DNA of 38,646 bases from Gammaproteobacteria bacterium RIFCSPLOWO2_02_FULL_61_13 (lineage in GTDB: Bacteria > Pseudomonadota > Gammaproteobacteria > Eutrophobiales > Eutrophobiaceae): assembly GCA_001801865.1 (NCBI GenBank), contig MGYT01000166.1:10798-49443 (forward strand), written 5' to 3'. The notes below the pieces were generated by a model. That model was not told the DNA's origin. It saw only the letters and a program-made list of their open reading frames with translations, and searched no databases. Both the position numbers and the translations under genes were made by a program. Positions 34,879-38,646 of this stretch are shown here, piece after piece. Numbering within the stretch: the stretch's first letter is position 1; every line of letters starts with the position of its first letter.

Positions 34879-35859
34879 ATGCATAACCCGGATGTTTGTG
34901 AATCCGATCCGCCCGTCTCGACTCACCCGCACTGGCAGGTGGCGGCGGTGGAAGCACTCTACCATCAACCGTTCCACGACTTGATTCACCAGGCACAGCA
35001 GGTCCATCGCCGCCACTTCGATCCAAACGAAGTCCAGCTGAGTACGCTGATGAACATCAAAAGCGGCGGCTGCCCCGAGGACTGTGCGTATTGTCCCCAG
35101 AGCGCACGCCATTCGTCTCCAGTCGTGTCGGAGCACATGGTTTCCGTGGCTGAGGTTCAGGCGGCAGCGCAGGCGGCAAAGGCTGCCGGTGCGACCCGGT
35201 TCTGCATGGGGGCTGCGTGGCGCAGCCCGCGCGGTAAAGATTTTGAACGCGCCATCGAGATGGTTCAGGCGGTGCGCGAACTGGGAATGGAATCCTGCGC
35301 CACGCTTGGCATGCTTACCGACGCGCAGGCACAGGAGCTCGCAGACGCCGGTCTGGACTATTACAACCACAACCTGGATACCTCGGCGGAGTTCTACGCC
35401 CGGATCATCTCCACTCGTACTTATGCGGACCGTCTGGAAACGCTGGGGCACGTGCGCAATGCCGGTATCAAGGTCTGTTGTGGCGGCATTATTGGGATGG
35501 GGGAGTCAGTGCGCGATCGCTGCACATTGCTGGCGACACTGACACATCTCCCCCAACCCCCGGAAAGCGTCCCGATCAACATGCTGGTGCGTGCCCCGGG
35601 TACGCCGCTGGAACATGCCGAAGAACTGGATCCGCTGGATATGGTTCGCACAATCGCCGTAGCGCGTATCCTGATGCCCGCGTCCCGCGTGCGCCTGTCT
35701 GCCGGACGCAGTGCTATGGATGACGCGCTCCAGGCGTTGTGTTTTCACGCCGGAGCCAATTCCATTTTCTATGGCGACCGTCTTTTGACCACCGAAAATC
35801 CGGGCGTGCAGCAGGACCTGCGGTTGCTTGATCGTCTCGGTATGGTCGCCTCTCGATAG
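34879..35859 (+). CDS. bioB: Biotin synthase
   Basis: BioB is a radical SAM enzyme that inserts sulfur into dethiobiotin, the final step of biotin synthesis. The 326-residue product has the radical-SAM cluster Cys65, Cys69 and Cys72 (CPEDCAYC), NIKSGG just before it, the [2Fe-2S]-ligand regions ([20 protein letters not shown]) and [17 protein letters not shown]. It is the first gene of bioB-bioF-bioC-bioD. Confidence 0.97.
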   Translation: MHNPDVCESDPPVSTHPHWQVAAVEALYHQPFHDLIHQAQQVHRRHFDPNEVQLSTLMNIKSGGCPEDCAYCPQSARHSSPVVSEHMVSVAEVQAAAQAAKAAGATRFCMGAAWRSPRGKDFERAIEMVQAVRELGMESCATLGMLTDAQAQELADAGLDYYNHNLDTSAEFYARIISTRTYADRLETLGHVRNAGIKVCCGGIIGMGESVRDRCTLLATLTHLPQPPESVPINMLVRAPGTPLEHAEELDPLDMVRTIAVARILMPASRVRLSAGRSAMDDALQALCFHAGANSIFYGDRLLTTENPGVQQDLRLLDRLGMVASR

Positions 35860-35871
35860 CGGGAACCCGGC

Positions 35872-37074
35872 TTGGGCGCGATCGATCTGTCTCCGTTGCT
35901 TGAGAAATCGTTTCGGTTCCGCGCCGCCCAGTCCGAGTTGCAGACCAAATCCCTGCTGCGTGAACGCCTCGCCGTCAAGGGCCGGCAGGGGCGATGCGTG
36001 CACATTGGCTCGGAAACGTTGCTGAATTTTTGCAGCAATGACTATCTCGGTCTCGCCGCCGATCCCCGGCTTGTACGCGCGCTCAAGACCGGCGTGGACA
36101 TTTACGGCGTCGGTGCCGGGGCGTCGGCACTGGTGTGTGGTCGCAGCCGTGCGCATGACGAGTTGGAACGCGCGGTGGCGGAATTCACAGGCCGGGATCG
36201 GGCACTCCTGTTTTGCTCCGGCTATATGGCGAATCTGGCCCTGGGGGTCAGCGGACTGGTGGGCACCCGGGACCTGGTAATAGAAGATCGACTCAACCAC
36301 GCTTCGTTGATAGATGCCGCCCGTATCTCCGGCGCGCGCCTGCGTCGCTATCCTCACTGCGACCATGCCACTGCGGCAAAATTGATTCGAACGGATACGA
36401 AACGGAAGTTAGTCCTTACTGACGGTGTATTCAGCATGGACGGTGACATTGCTCCCGTAGCCGAACTGGCCCAAGCGTGTGATGAATCAGGGGCGTTGCT
36501 GGCAGTGGACGATGCCCACGGCCTGGGTGTGTTGGGAAATACCGGGGGCGGCGTGCTGGAGGTCGCCGGCATGGATCAATACCGGGTCCCTTTACTGGTG
36601 GGTACGTTCGGAAAGGCCGTGGGCACGGCCGGTGCCTTCATTGCCGGCCCGGACGATATCATCGAATTTCTGTGTCAGCGGGCCCGCACTTATATGTATT
36701 CAACGGCGCCACCGCCGGCATTGGCCCATGCAACCCGCCATGCACTTGAAATCATCGCGGCAGAGCCCGAGCGTCGTACCGCGCTGGCAAATCTGATCAA
36801 TTATTTTCACGACGGCGCAGCTGAGCTCGGTCTGCCAGTGCCGGAGTCGGACACGCCCATTCAACCGCTGATACTCGGCAGACCGAGTCAGGCGGTTAAT
36901 GTGAGCGCCAGACTGCGGGCCGCGGGAATATTGGTGACACCGATTCGGCCGCCCACGGTGCCGGCGGCAACATCGCGTCTGCGCATCACGATTACGGCCG
37001 CCCACACCCGCGAAGATTTGGATCATCTCCTGCAACAACTTGCGCGTCTGTTAAAACCGGGACAACGCATATGA
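35872..37074 (+). CDS. bioF: 8-amino-7-oxononanoate synthase
   Basis: BioF is a PLP enzyme that joins pimeloyl-ACP (or CoA) to alanine, the first step of biotin ring assembly. The 400-residue fold-type I protein has LNFCSNDYLGLAADPRL, the SGYMANLA block, AVDDAHGLGVLG and the PLP lysine at Lys248 (VGTFGKAVGTAGAF). The start is a TTG at 35872: no in-frame ATG precedes the conserved domain, and GGGA lies upstream. Its stop overlaps the bioC start by four bases. The gap after bioB is 12 bases. Confidence 0.96.
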   Translation: MGAIDLSPLLEKSFRFRAAQSELQTKSLLRERLAVKGRQGRCVHIGSETLLNFCSNDYLGLAADPRLVRALKTGVDIYGVGAGASALVCGRSRAHDELERAVAEFTGRDRALLFCSGYMANLALGVSGLVGTRDLVIEDRLNHASLIDAARISGARLRRYPHCDHATAAKLIRTDTKRKLVLTDGVFSMDGDIAPVAELAQACDESGALLAVDDAHGLGVLGNTGGGVLEVAGMDQYRVPLLVGTFGKAVGTAGAFIAGPDDIIEFLCQRARTYMYSTAPPPALAHATRHALEIIAAEPERRTALANLINYFHDGAAELGLPVPESDTPIQPLILGRPSQAVNVSARLRAAGILVTPIRPPTVPAATSRLRITITAAHTREDLDHLLQQLARLLKPGQRI

Positions 37075-37949
37075 ATGATGGTAGTGCCGCGCTGTTCCAC
37101 AAGGATAAGCGTCGTATTGCGCGGAACTTTTCCAGGGCTGCGTCGGGTTATGACGGATTGGCGCAATTTCAGCAAACGGTCGGCGCACGACTCATCGAAA
37201 GCCTGCCGGTCATGAGAGTCCGGCCGACGGTATTTGCGGATCTCGGCAGCGGCACCGGCAGACTCGCGCAGGCCCTGCGGGGACTGTACCCCGGCAGCAC
37301 CGGCATCCAGATCGACCTCGCCGAGGAAATGCTCCGACAAGCCCGGCCGCGCTGGCCGTGGCGACGCATGCACAGCCACTGGATCTGCGCCGACGCGGAA
37401 TTTCTGCCCCTCAAGGATGCCAGCCTGGATCTCGTGGCATCAAATCTGATGTTGCAGTGGTGCAATGAACCGGGACGAGTGCTCGAGGAGGCCTTTCGGG
37501 CCTTGCGTCCCGGTGGGCTGTTATTACTGTCGACCCTTGGGCCCGGGACCCTGGAGGAATTGCGCGCAAGCTGGCGCGAGGTGGACGCCGGCGTTCACGT
37601 CAACGCCTTCCTGGACATTCACAACCTGGGCACGGCGCTGGTAAACATGGGATTCTCGGGCCCGGTGCTGGAGACAGAAAAATTTACACTGACTTACATG
37701 GATGGGATGGCTTTGATGCGCGATCTGAAACGTCTCGGCACAGGCAACACAAACTCCGGCCGGACCCGTGCTCTGACCGGCAAGGGCCGACTGAACGGAA
37801 TGTTGCAAAACTATGAGCGCTACCGGGAAGGCGGAAAATTACCGGCCACCTACGAAGTTATTTATGCCCATGCCTGGCGTGCAGAAGAAAAAATTGCGCG
37901 CCCACGTGGAACAATAACCATTCCGGTTTCCTCCATTCGTCGCAACTGA
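37071..37949 (+). CDS. bioC: Malonyl-ACP O-methyltransferase BioC
   Basis: BioC methylates malonyl-ACP so that fatty-acid synthesis can build the pimeloyl chain. The 292-residue protein has a SAM-binding motif FADLGSGTGRL, the DLAEEML and LDLVASNLMLQW blocks, and the typical N-terminus KDKRRIARNFSRAASGYDGLAQFQ. It is longer than E. coli BioC (251), with added C-terminal residues. The partner esterase gene bioH, normally between bioF and bioC in Pseudomonas, is absent here. Its 3' end carries a partial parS-like sequence (37898-37913). bioD follows after two bases. Confidence 0.94.
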   Translation: MNDGSAALFHKDKRRIARNFSRAASGYDGLAQFQQTVGARLIESLPVMRVRPTVFADLGSGTGRLAQALRGLYPGSTGIQIDLAEEMLRQARPRWPWRRMHSHWICADAEFLPLKDASLDLVASNLMLQWCNEPGRVLEEAFRALRPGGLLLLSTLGPGTLEELRASWREVDAGVHVNAFLDIHNLGTALVNMGFSGPVLETEKFTLTYMDGMALMRDLKRLGTGNTNSGRTRALTGKGRLNGMLQNYERYREGGKLPATYEVIYAHAWRAEEKIARPRGTITIPVSSIRRN

Positions 37950-37951
37950 AC

Positions 37952-38641
37952 ATGCCCGCGCGCCTGGATTGTTTTGTCACCGGGACTGATACCGGGGTTG
38001 GAAAGACCTGGGTCAGCGCGGGCCTGATGCGATGCTTTTCTGCGGCCGGTCTCCTGGTCGCGGGCATGAAACCCGTTGCCAGCGGCAGTCGCCGCACTCG
38101 CGCCGGACTGCGCAATGAGGATGCAGAAAACCTGCAGGTCCTGGCGTCGGTAGCGCCACCTTATAATCTTGTGAACCCGGTGCCGCTACCTGATGCGGTG
38201 GCACCACATATCGCTGCGGCGCGAGCAGGCGTGCGCATTGATCTGGCGGCGATTCGGGCTGCGTACCTGCAATTGTGCCAGCAGGCAAATGTCGTGATCG
38301 TAGAGGGTATCGGCGGCTGGCGCGTACCGCTGTCCGAAGTCGGCACCACGGCCGATCTGGTCCGGGCACTGGAGATACCGGTTTTGCTGGTGGTGGGACT
38401 ACGGTTGGGGTGTATCAATCACGCCTTGCTGAGCGTGGAATCCATCGCCGCGGATGGAATATCACTGGCGGGATGGGTCGCCAACCATGTGGACCCGGGG
38501 TATGGTGAAGCCAATGAAGTGATCAATTACCTGAGTGAGCATATCGGCGCACCGTTAATCGGCACTGTGCCGAACCTGGCTGAATTTCAGCCGGATCGCG
38601 TGGCCGAAGCACTGGCCGTCGAATTGCTGGCGTTTGGATAG
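37952..38641 (+). CDS. bioD: Dethiobiotin synthetase
   Basis: BioD closes the ureido ring using ATP and CO2. The 229-residue protein has the P-loop GTDTGVGKT (11-19), MKPVASG, VIVEGIGGWRVPLSE and the LRLGCINHALLS block, all typical. The gene is complete, ending five bases before the window edge. It is the fourth gene of the bio operon; bioA is not in the window and must lie elsewhere or beyond the edge. Confidence 0.96.
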   Translation: MPARLDCFVTGTDTGVGKTWVSAGLMRCFSAAGLLVAGMKPVASGSRRTRAGLRNEDAENLQVLASVAPPYNLVNPVPLPDAVAPHIAAARAGVRIDLAAIRAAYLQLCQQANVVIVEGIGGWRVPLSEVGTTADLVRALEIPVLLVVGLRLGCINHALLSVESIAADGISLAGWVANHVDPGYGEANEVINYLSEHIGAPLIGTVPNLAEFQPDRVAEALAVELLAFG

Positions 38642-38646
38642 TGGCT

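Overview
The window is a GC-rich, densely packed chromosomal segment of a gammaproteobacterium and contains the chromosome origin region (rpmH, dnaA, dnaN, recF, gyrB). The gene sets rpoN-hpf-rapZ, hisAFIE-tatABC, bioBFCD and rpmH-rnpA-yidD-yidC-mnmE all fit this group. A mannose-family PTS EIIA with HPr and EI downstream of rapZ resembles the arrangement in Xanthomonadales, Chromatiales-like gammas and betaproteobacteria. I cannot name the genus. No rRNA, tRNA, CRISPR array or insertion sequence was found, and no stretch longer than about 190 bases lacks a gene.

Layout from left to right. (1) Positions 1-5136, plus strand: rpoN (5' end outside the window), hpf, rapZ, EIIA, HPr and EI, the nitrogen/carbon-signalling PTS. 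(2) 5126-8982: a DUF2782 lipoprotein-like secreted protein and a LOG-family Rossmann protein on the minus strand, then polA on the plus strand. (3) 9116-12775: hisA-hisF-hisI-hisE followed by tatA-tatB-tatC, all plus. (4) 12764-14668, minus: rhodanese and a membrane-anchored C13 (legumain-like) peptidase. (5) 14827-24026: ilvE, a 65-residue zinc-finger protein and a glycan/LPS-core gene set (ELM1-like protein, two GT4-type transferases, a sulfotransferase, a GT2 transferase, an O-antigen-ligase-like membrane protein and two GT9 heptosyltransferase-like proteins). (6) 24023-27723, minus: the origin-proximal operon rpmH-rnpA-yidD-yidC-mnmE, whose tail carries two of the glycosyltransferases. (7) 27912-34067, plus: dnaA, putative oriC, dnaN, recF and gyrB. 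(8) 34082-38641: comF (minus), then the biotin operon bioB-bioF-bioC-bioD (plus).

Origin biology is the richest part. A perfect DnaA box lies between the divergent rpmH and dnaA genes. The 182-bp dnaA-dnaN gap holds a second perfect box, a TTATACACA box and a very AT-rich tract, so it is the best oriC candidate. The genes left of the rpmH/dnaA boundary mostly run left and those to the right mostly run right, as expected for divergent forks. recF carries a perfect ParB-binding parS palindrome and a second near-perfect one 600 bp downstream, both written in codons for the same Phe-His-Val peptide.

Missing partners are also informative. ptsN and hprK are absent from the rpoN-PTS cluster, hisB/hisH from the his cluster and bioH from the bio operon. 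mnmG-rsmG-parA-parB does not follow mnmE, where glycosyltransferases are found instead. I saw no clearly undescribed system. The best candidates for follow-up are the embedded parS pair, the sulfated-glycan locus joined to the mnmE operon, and the membrane-tethered C13 peptidase.
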